64,000 nt of DNA from Mycobacterium deserti (GTDB lineage Bacteria > Actinomycetota > Actinomycetes > Mycobacteriales > Mycobacteriaceae). The stretch is from contig NZ_JAODWD010000002.1 of the NCBI RefSeq assembly GCF_025345615.1, positions 310,001-374,000 on the forward strand, given 5' to 3'. A program made the position numbers and the translations under genes. The notes under the pieces are model-generated. The model was not told the origin of the DNA. It did not search any database and saw nothing but the letters and a program-made list of their open reading frames with translations. Positions 8,989 through 16,804 of the stretch are shown piece by piece (the first letter of the stretch is position 1; each line of letters starts with the position of its first letter).

Positions 8989-10895
8989 CGTCGACCAACA
9001 GCACCGACGGTCACGAGATGACGGAGCGCATCCCGCAGGATCTGATCGAATACATCCTGCTGGGCAGCGGCGACAGCAGACGTCACATGCAGGACTCGCC
9101 GATTCTCGGAGACGTGTGGATCGCCTACGCCGGGAATCCGCAGTTGCCGGTCGACCTCCTTATCACCTCACATAAGGACGCCACGGCCAACGACCTGGCC
9201 GCGGAAATCTTCGACCAGTTGGGCGGCATTCGACAATTCGGAATCGACAACGATCCGAGAATCGCGCCGCTGCAGAATTATGTCGTTGCCCGCCTCTACT
9301 TCAACGAGGTGCTGCGGGTCCTGATACCGATGACGAAGTGGTGGCTCGATCCCAGGACTCGAACTGAACGCGACGAATACCTGAACCCTCAAGCCGCCAA
9401 ACGCAAGAGCGGAATCAGCAAGATCGAACAAACTGTCGCCGATGTCCGCGCGCTCCTCGAGGCCTGGACAACGGATTCCATCACCCGCACGATCCGCAAC
9501 CGCCGGACCGCTTTCGAGCGCTTCGTCGCGTTGTGCGCCCTCGTATTCATGGCCGGGAGTCCGCCCGTTCAGCCACAGCGTACGGCGACGACCCAGGCGA
9601 CCTGGACGCGAGTGCAGACACGAACCAAGGCGACCATGGCCGACACGAGTGACGCGGAGATCAAAGATCTCGTGCTCGGATTGCTCGGCGCCATGGAGCC
9701 AGCCACCGAACCGAGAGTGTGGCAGATCGCGCGGAACCGTCCAGCGTCCGCGGCGATCAAGAAGTCGGTGCCGGCGGTGAAAGCGGATGCCGCGCGACGG
9801 CTGTTCGACATCGACTGCAGCAACATCGTGTGGGCAATCGTCGATTCCGGCATCGACACCGACCACGTGGCCTTCGAGCAGAGGAAGATCGCCAAGACAT
9901 ACGACTTCACCTTCTACCGAGATGTCACCGACCTCGGGAACGTCGACGACGATCTACGCAAGGACAATCTCGCGGCGATCAAGTTGGCACGCGGCAATAC
10001 GCTGCCGCCGCATGCGGATTCCAAGTTGAGGAAGATCGCCCAGGCCGCCGTCGATCGTCAACCGATGCGCACCGACCTGATCAGAGAGTTTCTCGACCTC
10101 GGCGACGAACCGCCCGATCCCACCAGCGAGCACGGCACCCATGTCGCAGGCATAATAGCCGCCGTCGATGACTCGGTCCCCGTGAAAGTCACCGGCATGT
10201 GTCCGGGCATCGGCCTGTACGACCTGCGCATCCTCGGATCCGACAGGGAGGACACCGAATTCGCGGTGATCGCCGCGCTTCAGTTCATCCGCCGCGCGAA
10301 CGAGTCGGCGGGCGACATGAAGATCAACGGTGTCAACATGAGCCTGTCGATCGAGCATGATGTACGCAACTACGCGTGCGGCGCGACCCCGGTATGCCTT
10401 GAGGCTGAACGGCTGGTCGACAGCGGCGTCGTCGTCGTCGCGGCGGCCGGGAACTTCGGCTACCAGAACATCCTCGTCAACGATCAGCCGTTCAACAACT
10501 ATCTGGCGTTCAGCATCACCGATCCAGGCAATGCCGACCGGGTGATCACCGTCGGATCCACCCACCACTATGCACCGTTCACCTACGGCATCAGCTACTT
10601 CTCCAGCCGCGGTCCCACTGGCGACGGCCGGCTCAAACCCGACCTCGTTGCACCTGGCGAGCGGATCTATGCCCCTGTGCTGGACGATGATTGGGACTAC
10701 CTCGACGGCACGAGCATGGCAGCACCGCACGTGAGCGGCGCGGCCGCGCTTCTCATGGCGCGCTATCCCGAACTCATCGGCAAGCCGGACAAGATCAAGA
10801 AGATCTTGTGCGAAACGGCGTCCGATCTGGGCCGAGAGCGCAATTTTCAAGGACACGGACTGCTCGACGTTCTTCGAGCACTGCAGAGCCAGTAG
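8985..10895 (+). CDS. S8 subtilisin-like serine protease with unknown N-terminal region, cytosolic
   Basis: 636 residues; ATG 8985 overlaps the patatin stop. The catalytic triad is complete: Asp287 in AIVDSGID, His383 in EHGTHVAG, Ser577 in DGTSMAAPHVSG, with the oxyanion Asn490 in AAAGN. About 95 residues separate Asp and His, against about 30 in subtilisin, so a sizeable insertion rich in charged residues is present. Residues 1-270 match no family I recognise and contain one hydrophobic stretch (about 179-191) but no N-terminal signal peptide, unlike the mycosins of type VII secretion. A cytosolic subtilase coupled to a phospholipase suggests proteolytic control of a partner or of itself. 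The MBL-fold gene follows after 10 bp. Confidence 0.88.
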   Translation: MTSTNSTDGHEMTERIPQDLIEYILLGSGDSRRHMQDSPILGDVWIAYAGNPQLPVDLLITSHKDATANDLAAEIFDQLGGIRQFGIDNDPRIAPLQNYVVARLYFNEVLRVLIPMTKWWLDPRTRTERDEYLNPQAAKRKSGISKIEQTVADVRALLEAWTTDSITRTIRNRRTAFERFVALCALVFMAGSPPVQPQRTATTQATWTRVQTRTKATMADTSDAEIKDLVLGLLGAMEPATEPRVWQIARNRPASAAIKKSVPAVKADAARRLFDIDCSNIVWAIVDSGIDTDHVAFEQRKIAKTYDFTFYRDVTDLGNVDDDLRKDNLAAIKLARGNTLPPHADSKLRKIAQAAVDRQPMRTDLIREFLDLGDEPPDPTSEHGTHVAGIIAAVDDSVPVKVTGMCPGIGLYDLRILGSDREDTEFAVIAALQFIRRANESAGDMKINGVNMSLSIEHDVRNYACGATPVCLEAERLVDSGVVVVAAAGNFGYQNILVNDQPFNNYLAFSITDPGNADRVITVGSTHHYAPFTYGISYFSSRGPTGDGRLKPDLVAPGERIYAPVLDDDWDYLDGTSMAAPHVSGAAALLMARYPELIGKPDKIKKILCETASDLGRERNFQGHGLLDVLRALQSQ

Positions 10896-10905
10896 GGGGA
10901 TGCAC

Positions 10906-12162
10906 ATGGCGAACAAGATTTTTAGTCTCGAGGTGTTGCCTGCGAAGGAGGGTGACTGCCTTGTCCTTCGCTACGGGTCGAAGTCGAAGCAGAAGATCGC
11001 GGTGATCGACGGCGGTCCAAAGGGGGTGTACAAGGCACACCTTGAGGATCGATTGGTCCAGTTACGCACCGAACTCGGTGTATCCGAACAGGATCCGATG
11101 GAATTAGATTGGATCATGGTCAGCCACGTCGACAGCGACCACACCGCCGGTCTGATCGACTTGACAGAAGACATCAAATCGCGACGCCCCAATCGGTTTG
11201 TCAAGCCCGCAAGGTTGTGGCACAACACATTCGATGATCTGATCGGCAACGACGCACGCGAACTGGAGAAGGTAGTCACCAAGTCGCTCGGAACCGCGTC
11301 TCTCACCGGCGACATCTCCTTCGACTCGGCGTCCGAGGGCGTAGCGGTCGATGCGCTCATGGTGCTCGCCAACGTCGGCAAGGGCATCACCCTGCGCGAC
11401 AACGCCGAAACGCTCGGGGCGCTGCTCAACGACGGCAAGGGCGGCCTAGTCGTCGCCCGTGCCGACGGTAAGGCGTTCGAGGTCGGAGATGGGCTGTCCT
11501 TCACCGTGATTGGACCGATGCTGGACGAAGTAGAGAACCTGCAGAGAAAGCACAACGAGTTCCTGGAGTCGCAGAAGAGGATGGCCAGTCCGCTGGAGGC
11601 GCTCGCAGGATTCCTAGATCCGTCCGTCACCAACCTCTCCAGCCTGGTACTCGTCGCCGAACTCGGCGGTAAGACGATTCTGTTCACGGGCGACGCTCGA
11701 GGCGACAAGATCCTCGAGGGCATGCAACTCGTCGGTCTGGGCGATCGGCTGCATGTCGACGTTCTGAAAGGACTGCATCACGGCAGTGACAACAACGTCA
11801 CGCAGGAGTTCTTTGAGCGCGTCACCGCCGACCACTACGTGTTCTCCGGCAACGGCAAGCACGGAAACCCGGAACGGGAGACCCTCGATCTTCTGCGCAC
11901 AGCGCGGTGGCCTGACGAGAACTACAAGATCTACTTCACCTATGAGGTCGACGACATCGACAGGCTGCGCAAAGACGACTGGAATGACAAGCGAAGGATG
12001 AAGGAAGCGAAGGGCAAGCCGCCCGGCCCAGCGTGGTCGGTCGCTAAGCACAGCCTTGCGGCGTTCTTCGATGAACATCCCGACATGGCCCAACGGCTCG
12101 TCCCGTTGCAGGCCGACTTGCCCCGGCATCGCATCGATCTCCTCGAGAGTCCGGCCGACTAG
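10906..12162 (+). CDS. ComEC/Rec2-type metallo-beta-lactamase-fold hydrolase, soluble
   Basis: 418 residues. ATG 10906 is preferred over ATG 10900 because a GGGGG Shine-Dalgarno run sits 6 nt before it. The metal-binding signature is SHVDSDHTAG (His74, Asp76, Asp78, His79), the HxDxDH variant typical of the ComEC C-terminal domain rather than HxHxDH of classical lactamases. Further ligand-type motifs are FTGDARGD and GLHHGSDN, followed by VFSGNGKHGNP. No transmembrane segments of ComEC are present, so it is a free-standing cytosolic hydrolase, probably acting on a phosphodiester or nucleic acid substrate. It is the third member of the patatin-protease-MBL operon. Family call firm; substrate unknown. 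Confidence 0.82.
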   Translation: MANKIFSLEVLPAKEGDCLVLRYGSKSKQKIAVIDGGPKGVYKAHLEDRLVQLRTELGVSEQDPMELDWIMVSHVDSDHTAGLIDLTEDIKSRRPNRFVKPARLWHNTFDDLIGNDARELEKVVTKSLGTASLTGDISFDSASEGVAVDALMVLANVGKGITLRDNAETLGALLNDGKGGLVVARADGKAFEVGDGLSFTVIGPMLDEVENLQRKHNEFLESQKRMASPLEALAGFLDPSVTNLSSLVLVAELGGKTILFTGDARGDKILEGMQLVGLGDRLHVDVLKGLHHGSDNNVTQEFFERVTADHYVFSGNGKHGNPERETLDLLRTARWPDENYKIYFTYEVDDIDRLRKDDWNDKRRMKEAKGKPPGPAWSVAKHSLAAFFDEHPDMAQRLVPLQADLPRHRIDLLESPAD

Positions 12163-12693
12163 TCGAGAAAGTCTGCCGGCCCCTGGGCGAGGTCCCGGCT
12201 GGCAAAGCGTCTCCAGGAACCATCGCGAAACTTTAAGAATCAGCGGCCGACACGGTACGGTTTGACCTGGGTTGGCATACCAGCCTCACGGAAACGTCAC
12301 GGCGGCGAGCAGCAACTCCCCGCTGACGGGGCCTGAATCCCGACGTCAGCCGGTTATCTACGGTTGCGTTATGGGGGGCCATTTGCCAGGGGATTCAGCG
12401 TCGTTGGTAACGATCCGCGCTCATATCGGTGTGCTATTGCATCGACGCGCGGGTCGGTGGGTACAGTCTCCGAGACTGACAAGCAACTCTCGTCGCTCCG
12501 GACGGGGCGACGTACCAACTGGAACGACCACGAAGGGGTCACCTTCTTCTGAAGTCATCGTCCGCCCCGCTTCGAGCCCGGCGACAGTCGAACTCCAGCG
12601 GCTTCCGCAATTCCCGGTGCGCGCACACATTCGCGCCGGGTCACCCTTGAAAACAACGCACGCCGTCATTGCGCCAAAGCCAAGAGGATTGTA
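12163..12693 (+). other. Intergenic region upstream of the acyl-AMP ligase
   Basis: This 531-base stretch holds no ORF with coding character on either strand; the longest open frame (12272-12694) starts at TTG and lacks domain features. The 3' part has a plausible promoter (12437-12467) and a long leader. No tRNA, riboswitch or terminator was recognised. Confidence 0.5.
12437..12467 (+). promoter_or_regulatory. Candidate sigma-A promoter for the acyl-AMP ligase
   Basis: TTGCAT (12437-12442) and TACAGT (12462-12467) are separated by 19 bp, slightly longer than ideal. A start just downstream would leave a leader of about 220 nt before the GTG at 12694. Confidence 0.3.
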
Positions 12694-14328
12694 GTGAGCC
12701 GATTCACCGAGACCATGTTCCGCAACGCCCAGTGGAGTTTGAAGGGCATGAACACGGGCGAGCCGCACGCCCCCGTCCGCCATACCTGGGCCGAGGTGCA
12801 CGAGCGCGCGCGCCGGGTGGCCGGCGGATTGGCCGCGGCGGGTATCGGCCACGGTGACGCCGTCGCCGTGTTGGCCGGCGCCCCGGTCGAGATCGCGCCC
12901 ACGGCACAAGGCATCTGGATGCGCGGGGCCAGCGTGACGATGTTGCATCAACCCACGCCGCGCACCGACCTGATGCGGTGGGCCGACGAGACCACCGCCG
13001 TCATCAACATGATCGCGGCGAAAGCCGTGGTGATCTCGGATCCGTTCATGGCCGCCGCGCCGGTGCTCGAAGGGCTCGGCATGACGGTGCTGACCATCGA
13101 GTCGCTCCTCGCGCACGACGGAATCGGACCGGTGGAGACCACCGACGACGACGTGGCGTTGATGCAGCTGACCTCGGGTTCCACCGGATCGCCGAAGGCC
13201 GTCCAGATTACGCACGCCAACGTCGTCGCCAACGCCGAGGCGATGATCGTCGGCTGCAACTTCGACATCGACACCGACGTGATCGTCAGCTGGTTGCCGT
13301 GCTTCCACGACATGGGCATGACCGGCTATCTCACGGTGCCGATGTACTTCGGCGCGGAGCTGGTGAAGGTCACGCCGATGGACTTCCTGCGCGACACGTT
13401 GCTGTGGGCCAGGCTGATCGACAAGTACAAGGGCACCATGACGGCCGCGCCGAACTTCGCCTACAACTTGTTCGCCAAGCGCCTGCGCAGGCAGGCCACC
13501 CCCGGGGAGTTCGACTTGTCCTCGCTGCGGTGGGCACTGTCCGGCGCCGAGCAGGTTGACCCGGCCGACGTCGAGGACCTGTGCGAAGCCGGGGCGCCGT
13601 TCGGGCTGAGGCCCGAGGCGATCATCCCGGCGTACGGGATGGCCGAGACCACGGTGGCCGTGTCGTTCTCGGAATGTGGCGGGGGCATGGTCGTCGACGA
13701 AGTCGACGCCGACCTGCTGGCCGTCCTGCACCGCGCGGTGCCGGCGACCAAGGGCCACACCCGGCGGCTCGTCTCCCTCGGCAAGCCGCTGCAGGGCCTG
13801 GAGGTGCGCGTCGTCGACGAGGACGGGGCCGAACTGCCGCCGCGCGGAGTCGGCGTCATCGAGGTCAGGGGTGAACCGGTGACCAGGGGTTACACCACCG
13901 TCGCCGGGTTCATCGGCGCGCAGGACGAGCGGGGCTGGTACGACACCGGCGACCTCGGCTATCTGACCGAGAGCGGCGAGGTCGTGGTCTGCGGGCGGCT
14001 CAAGGACGTCATCATCATGGCCGGGCGCAACATTTACCCGACCGACATCGAACGCGCCGCCAGCCGCGTCGACGGCGTGCGGCCTGGGTGCGCCGTCGCG
14101 GTGCGACTCGACGCGGGACTGTCGCGGGAGTCGTTCGCCGTCGCGGTGGAGTGCAAGGACTTCGCAGACCACGAGCAGGTCCGCCGCGTCGAGCGGCAGG
14201 TCGCGCATGAGGTGTTCGCCGAGGTCGACGTGCGACCCCGCAACGTGGTGGTGCTCGAGCCGGGAATGATCCCCAAGACGCCGTCCGGGAAATTGCGGCG
14301 CGCGCACGCTCTGTCCCTGGTGGACTGA
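12694..14328 (+). CDS. pks16: Pks16-like long-chain fatty acyl-AMP ligase/acyl-CoA synthetase
   Basis: 544 residues from GTG 12694, with an AGAGGA Shine-Dalgarno 5 nt upstream. It belongs to the ANL adenylating superfamily: the phosphate-binding loop [11 protein letters not shown] lies at about 160-170, GMAETT is the A5 region, YDTGDLGYL is A7/A8 (about 416), and the C-terminal catalytic lysine is in TPSGKLRR (about 533). The N-terminal wording ([21 protein letters not shown]) and the length match my recollection of M. tuberculosis Rv1013, named pks16 although it is a FadD-type ligase, not a polyketide synthase. It would activate fatty acids as acyl adenylates for transfer to CoA or an acyl carrier domain. 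Symbol rests on memory of the sequence. Confidence 0.82.
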   Translation: MSRFTETMFRNAQWSLKGMNTGEPHAPVRHTWAEVHERARRVAGGLAAAGIGHGDAVAVLAGAPVEIAPTAQGIWMRGASVTMLHQPTPRTDLMRWADETTAVINMIAAKAVVISDPFMAAAPVLEGLGMTVLTIESLLAHDGIGPVETTDDDVALMQLTSGSTGSPKAVQITHANVVANAEAMIVGCNFDIDTDVIVSWLPCFHDMGMTGYLTVPMYFGAELVKVTPMDFLRDTLLWARLIDKYKGTMTAAPNFAYNLFAKRLRRQATPGEFDLSSLRWALSGAEQVDPADVEDLCEAGAPFGLRPEAIIPAYGMAETTVAVSFSECGGGMVVDEVDADLLAVLHRAVPATKGHTRRLVSLGKPLQGLEVRVVDEDGAELPPRGVGVIEVRGEPVTRGYTTVAGFIGAQDERGWYDTGDLGYLTESGEVVVCGRLKDVIIMAGRNIYPTDIERAASRVDGVRPGCAVAVRLDAGLSRESFAVAVECKDFADHEQVRRVERQVAHEVFAEVDVRPRNVVVLEPGMIPKTPSGKLRRAHALSLVD

Positions 14329-14372
14329 TCCCCCGTTTTCTCCGGCCCACTCGCGGGTAAATTCAGGACACG

Positions 14373-15179
14373 ATGGCCGACTTCGACGCCCAACCCGGCC
14401 GCAATGCGCCGCTTGATTCCGAGCTCTCGAGCGCCCAGCTGGAAGCCGACGAGGTTGATCTTTATGCCGGGCTGCGAGGGGTGGCCGGGCTGGTGGCCGA
14501 TGCCCGCGGCCTGATCGCGGTGCTCGGCGAGGTCGCCGAGTTCGCGCGGCGGGCTATCCCGGGTGTCGAGGGCGCAGGCGTCACGCTGGTGGACTCGCTA
14601 GAGGACTCATCGTCGGTCGAGACGTGGGCGGTCACGGCGGAGTTCGTCGAGCGCATCGACAAGGCCCAGTACGTGGACGTCCACGAAGGGCCGTGCGTCA
14701 CATGTATGCAGTCGCGGCGACCCACCGTCAGCGGATCGCTGGGCAGCGACAGCCGGTGGCCGCACTTCGGGGGGCGAGTGGCACGCATGGGTGTGCATTC
14801 CGCGCTGGCGTTGCCACTAATAGTGGGCGACCAGGTGATCGGCGCCGTCAACGCCTATGCGCACCACCGCGACGCGTTCGGCGAGCACGCTGTGGAGTTG
14901 GGTGGGCAATTCGCCGGGCCCGCCGCCGCGTCGGTGTACAACGCGCAGCTGCTGGCCCGCGCTCAGGAGCGCACGACTCAGCTGCAGCGGGCATTGGGCA
15001 GCCGGGCGATGATCGACCAGGCGATCGGGATCATCCGCAGTCGGTCGGGCGCCAGCGCAGAGGAGGCCTTCGACCGGCTGACGCGGCTCAGCCAGTCCGA
15101 GAACATCAAGCTTGCCGTGGTTGCCGAGCGGCTGGTGAACGAATCGGTGCGCCGCGCGCGGGCGCGGCAGGGCGTCTAA
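14373..15179 (+). CDS. GAF-ANTAR transcription antitermination regulator
   Basis: 268 residues. The N-terminal half is a GAF sensor fold (about 30-190, with the recurrent EGPCVTCMQSRRP and ALPLIVGDQVIGAVNAYA strands). The C-terminal ANTAR RNA-binding helices follow (about 200-260, with the signature SRAMIDQAIGIIRSR and SAEEAFDRL). ANTAR proteins bind paired hexaloop hairpins in nascent RNA and prevent termination. There is no phosphoacceptor receiver domain, so the GAF ligand or redox state would be the input. The 3' end interlocks with the convergent ANTAR gene: their stop codons overlap by 4 bp, leaving no terminator. It is one of three GAF-ANTAR genes in a row. Confidence 0.88.
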   Translation: MADFDAQPGRNAPLDSELSSAQLEADEVDLYAGLRGVAGLVADARGLIAVLGEVAEFARRAIPGVEGAGVTLVDSLEDSSSVETWAVTAEFVERIDKAQYVDVHEGPCVTCMQSRRPTVSGSLGSDSRWPHFGGRVARMGVHSALALPLIVGDQVIGAVNAYAHHRDAFGEHAVELGGQFAGPAAASVYNAQLLARAQERTTQLQRALGSRAMIDQAIGIIRSRSGASAEEAFDRLTRLSQSENIKLAVVAERLVNESVRRARARQGV

Positions 15180-15934
15180 CGCTGCGGGCCCGAAGCGTAC
15201 GCGGCGATCGACGCGAGCAGCACGGGCCGGGAGTGCCGGTCGGTCATGAGCCGCCGGGCCACGTCGCTGAGGTGTTCGCCGCTGGTGCGGGCGTAGTTCC
15301 TCAGGAGCCCGAATGCCTCCGCGACGGAGATCCCGAGGCTCTCGCGCAGGAAGCCCTTGGCCTGCTCGACGAGTATCCGGTTGGAAAGCGCGGAGCGCAG
15401 TTGCGGTAAAACAGTCGTCGGGTCCGGGGCTTGTTCCTGCAGTATCGCGACCGACGCGATGTGCGCGAGGGTCTGCGCGACGAGGCGATCGGCCTCGTTG
15501 AGTTCGCCCACGCGGGTGCCGAACAGGCCGAGCGCGCCGAGGACGATGCCGGCCGCGCGCATCGGGACGGCGTGCACGGAGGCGAATCCCGCGTCCAGCG
15601 CGGCGGGGACGAAGCGCGGCCATCTGTCGGTCTCGGTCGCAATGTCGGCGACGGAGATCGGTTGGCCGGTGGCGTAGCAGTCGACGCAGGGCCCGTCGTC
15701 GGCCTGCAGTTGGAAGAGTTCCAACTCCTCGGTGCCCTCGGAGGTGGCGGCCAGCAGGCGCAGCTGGTCGAACGGGTCAGCGAGCAGCAGCCCGGCAGTC
15801 GCCACGTCGAGCAGTTGCGCGCAGCGCTCGGTGAGTTCGGTCAGCAGGTCGACGACGTCGAAGTCCTCGAGCAGGCTGTCGACGAGTGAGACGACCGCGT
15901 CCAGCACACGGGTTTCACGAGGGATGTCGCTCAT
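15176..15934 (-). CDS. GAF-ANTAR transcription antitermination regulator
   Basis: 252 residues. ATG has a GGAG Shine-Dalgarno 8 nt upstream. The GAF domain (about 10-165) contains DDGPCVDCYATGQP and VLGALGLFG; the ANTAR domain (about 178-240) contains NRILVEQAKGFLRE and SVAEAFGLLRNYAR. It shares the CxxC of the EGPCVxC-type loop with its convergent neighbour, a possible redox or metal site. The stop codon overlaps that of the gene at 14373-15179 on the opposite strand. A third GAF-ANTAR gene starts just upstream in the same direction, about 35 bp away, and may share its transcript. Confidence 0.88.
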   Translation of the reverse strand: MSDIPRETRVLDAVVSLVDSLLEDFDVVDLLTELTERCAQLLDVATAGLLLADPFDQLRLLAATSEGTEELELFQLQADDGPCVDCYATGQPISVADIATETDRWPRFVPAALDAGFASVHAVPMRAAGIVLGALGLFGTRVGELNEADRLVAQTLAHIASVAILQEQAPDPTTVLPQLRSALSNRILVEQAKGFLRESLGISVAEAFGLLRNYARTSGEHLSDVARRLMTDRHSRPVLLASIAAYASGPQR

Positions 15935-15968
15935 CTCGTTCTCCGTTCCGGAGGTGATGGGAGGTGCA

Positions 15969-16676
15969 TCAGTCGGCCTCCAGCCTCAATCGACGCTCGA
16001 GGATGTCGCGGGCGACGTCAGTGGCGCTGCGGCCGGTGGCGTAGGCGTGCGCGCGTAGGCGTACGAGGGCTTCCGCAGGCTCGATCCCGAGTTGGGCGAC
16101 GAGCATGCCGGTCGCCTGGCTGACCTCGGTGCGAGACAGCGCGTGCAGTTCGGTCCATGCGTTGCTGGCGGGGTCGTTGGCCGCGGCTTGGAGGTCACCG
16201 TCCATCAGGTCGAGAACCGAGAGTTCGGCGAGTTCGGCGGCGGCGACGGCGCCGGCGAGATGCTTCCCTTCGAGAACGCCGGGTCGGGCGCGGAAGAAGT
16301 CGAGGGCGCCTACGTACTCGCCTGCCACGAGCACGGGCATCGCGAAGACTGCTCGGATCTGGTGCGACAGCATCGCTGGCCCATAAATCGGCCACCGACG
16401 GTCACTGGGATCGGCCAGGTCGGCGACGAGGACAGGTGCCCGACGGGCCACGGACATGAGGCAGGGCCCCTCACCAAGGGTGAACTGGAGTTCGTCGTAG
16501 ACGCGCGCGGGCGCGCTGCTCGATCCCAGTGTTCCGGTGTTCGCGCCGTCGAAGATCAGCGAGATGGCGGCTGCGTCGATGTCGAACAGCCCGACGCAGG
16601 CTTCACACAGCCGGTCGGCGGCCTCTACTCCACGTCGGCCATCGACCGCCGAGAGGAGCTGCTGGTGGATCGCCAC
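15969..16676 (-). CDS. GAF-ANTAR transcription antitermination regulator (start uncertain)
   Basis: The GAF domain begins with VAIHQQLLSAV and includes LGEGPCLMSVARRAP; the ANTAR part has SRTEVSQATGMLVAQLG and PAEALVRLRAHAYA. The frame is open back to GTG 16781, but residues between 16781 and 16676 look non-family. A strong Shine-Dalgarno (AGGAGG on the minus strand) instead serves an ATG at 16735 in another frame, giving an 18-codon ORF whose TGA lies 2 nt before GTG 16676. I therefore place the start at GTG 16676 (235 residues), either coupled to that leader ORF or downstream of a frameshift that removed the original N-terminus. The domain call is firm; the start is not. Confidence 0.72.
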   Translation of the reverse strand: MAIHQQLLSAVDGRRGVEAADRLCEACVGLFDIDAAAISLIFDGANTGTLGSSSAPARVYDELQFTLGEGPCLMSVARRAPVLVADLADPSDRRWPIYGPAMLSHQIRAVFAMPVLVAGEYVGALDFFRARPGVLEGKHLAGAVAAAELAELSVLDLMDGDLQAAANDPASNAWTELHALSRTEVSQATGMLVAQLGIEPAEALVRLRAHAYATGRSATDVARDILERRLRLEAD

Positions 16677-16678
16677 AT

Positions 16679-16735
16679 TCAGCCGAATAGCAGTTGCGCT
16701 GGGGCGGTGCCCGGCGGTCTTGGCGGTGAGATCAT
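16679..16735 (-). CDS. Possible 18-residue leader ORF before the GAF-ANTAR gene
   Basis: ATG 16735 lies 8 nt after AGGAGG (16744-16749 on the complement), the best ribosome binding site in this region, yet the frame closes with TGA at 16679-16681. Two nt later GTG 16676 opens the GAF-ANTAR frame. This could be a coupled leader peptide, or the true start of the regulator separated from it by a one-base frameshift. Confidence 0.35.
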   Translation of the reverse strand: MISPPRPPGTAPAQLLFG

Positions 16736-16804
16736 GAGTACAGCCTCCTCGTGCAAGCAGGTTCGAGGAGGGGCGAACCACTCATCCCAATCTGTTCCCG
16801 ATAT

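Noticed and set aside
8985..10895. Subtilase considered as a mycosin (MycP) of a type VII system
   Set aside because: No signal peptide, no C-terminal membrane helix, no ecc genes nearby.
12272..12694. 140-codon plus-strand frame before the acyl-AMP ligase
   Set aside because: TTG start, no ribosome binding site, no domain features, and it runs over the likely promoter.
12421..14307. 628-codon minus-strand frame opposite the acyl-AMP ligase
   Set aside because: The plus-strand gene has complete ANL motifs; the antisense product is compositionally biased.
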